A stretch of DNA of 64,000 bases, taken from assembly GCA_963662175.1 (NCBI GenBank), contig OY759215.1, positions 11,149,079 through 11,213,078 of the forward strand, given 5' to 3'. The notes below the pieces were generated by a model. It was not told the DNA's origin. It ran no database searches and saw nothing but the letters and a program-made list of their open reading frames with translations. Positions 63,261 to 64,000 of this stretch are shown here, one piece after another. Within the stretch, counting starts at the first letter, position 1, and every line of letters starts with the position of its first letter. Position numbers and translations under genes: made by a program. Source of the stretch: Aradus depressus. Taxonomy: Eukaryota; Arthropoda; Insecta; Hemiptera; Aradidae.

Positions 63261-64000
63261 ATATATTTTCAAATATAAATCGAAGTCGATTAAAATTTTT
63301 TGTTAATATATTATTTGTAATCGTTGTTTCTTATTTTTTTATGTTGAACAATTTTTTTTGTTAACGATAACGTAAAAAATTTTAAAGAAGGGATTGGGAG
63401 TGATAGTGGCCTGTATATAATATGTGATAAAAAATATATTATATTTTTTAAATAATCGTGTAATTGCATTAAATTAATATCCAGAACCACTTTAATTAAA
63501 TAGGAGAAAAAAGTATATGAAAGGAGTAAAGGATAAAGAGGACTTGTGGTAAGGAAAAGAAAGGATTCTCTTCAACTTTCTTTAAAATCCTACACAGAAA
63601 AGCCCAATTAAAGTCATGTCTTAAACCTCAAAGGAATTTTGCGTCTGAGAAGCTTTAAAAAGTTTATAAAAAATAAGAGAGAAGGGAGTATAATATACTA
63701 AAATTAATTAAGTGTAAAGCGGAAATTTTATTTATTCATGTATCACATTTTCTGGTTATATATTGTATATATATATATATATGTAGTTGTAAATATAAAC
63801 TCAAAAAAGTGTAAACCGGTGTGTTAATTAATAATATACATATTATTACATGTAGGTATAATAAAAATGAAAATAATTGAAATAATAAAATTAACAAATA
63901 ATAAATATTAAATATAATTAAATAATTAAATTACCACATTTCCCGTAGAAATTATATAGCTGGTATTCTACTAAATTTTGAATTCTATAGTAATTTCCGA
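63261..64000. other. No gene; AT-rich
   Basis: Strongly AT-rich with a (TA) run at 63768-63783; nothing recognised. Confidence 0.5.

Overview
The window is a stretch of AT-rich, repeat-packed nuclear DNA from an animal, most likely an insect with a large genome. The clearest host-gene signal is one internal exon at 34351-34517 (+ strand). It encodes the start of the first immunoglobulin domain of a DPR-family neuronal surface receptor (dpr9-like), has good splice sites on both sides, and belongs to a family of insect synaptic-recognition genes. I find no other convincing host exon, so most or all of the 64 kb is probably intronic or flanking DNA of that gene. The rest is layers of transposable elements, foldback repeats, minisatellites and AT-rich filler.

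For reference I use working names for the repeat families. Rep-A is a tRNA-derived SINE of about 330-345 bp with about 34 full, partial or interrupted copies on both strands. Rep-B is a modular repeat with a hairpin end and internal modules of about 150 bp, in about 20 pieces. Rep-E, Rep-F and Rep-I are three families that share a CTGATGA-type core, a short stem, GAAA, a 6-bp palindrome and an AATAAA box; E and I often occur as foldback pairs. Rep-C, D, G and J are minor dispersed families. Non-LTR retrotransposons present are: a 5'-truncated element with an intact 813-codon reverse transcriptase plus RNase H ORF (50732-53749), a shorter relative nested inside a SINE (13938-15026), a 3'-UTR-only relative (33583-33940), jockey-type fragments (2005, 31996, 46456, 60640), RTE/R4-like fragments (24829-25360, 57770-58890) and two unclassified RT tails (28370, 29675). 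DNA transposon remnants are a hAT-like MITE (201-852), two pogo/Tigger-like deletion derivatives (21026 and 43504) and a 238-bp MITE with AATT target duplications (61278-61515).

Layout: 1-13 kb holds the hAT MITE, a perfect foldback, SINEs, Rep-B and an interrupted SINE. 13.6-15.1 kb is a three-layer nest with two readable sets of target-site duplications. 15-34 kb has Rep-B, a poly(A)-tailed retrocopy, an 86-bp perfect palindrome, pogo remnants, LINE tails and 33-bp minisatellites. 34-36 kb has the exon followed by a 39-bp minisatellite. 36-50 kb has Rep-E foldbacks, SINEs, pogo, a 20-bp VNTR and a jockey tail. 50-54 kb is the large LINE with a foldback beside it. 54-61 kb has Rep-B/SINE pieces, a retroelement tail carrying Rep-E, an RTE-like LINE and a 179-bp tandem array. 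61-64 kb has the small MITE and AT-rich DNA.

There is no operon, CRISPR array, functional tRNA or rRNA gene. The elements work only as mobile-element parts: autonomous-type RT fragments, and the short elements that would depend on such enzymes. Coordinates of old repeats are accurate to roughly 5-20 bases; coordinates tied to target duplications or perfect inverted repeats were counted base by base.
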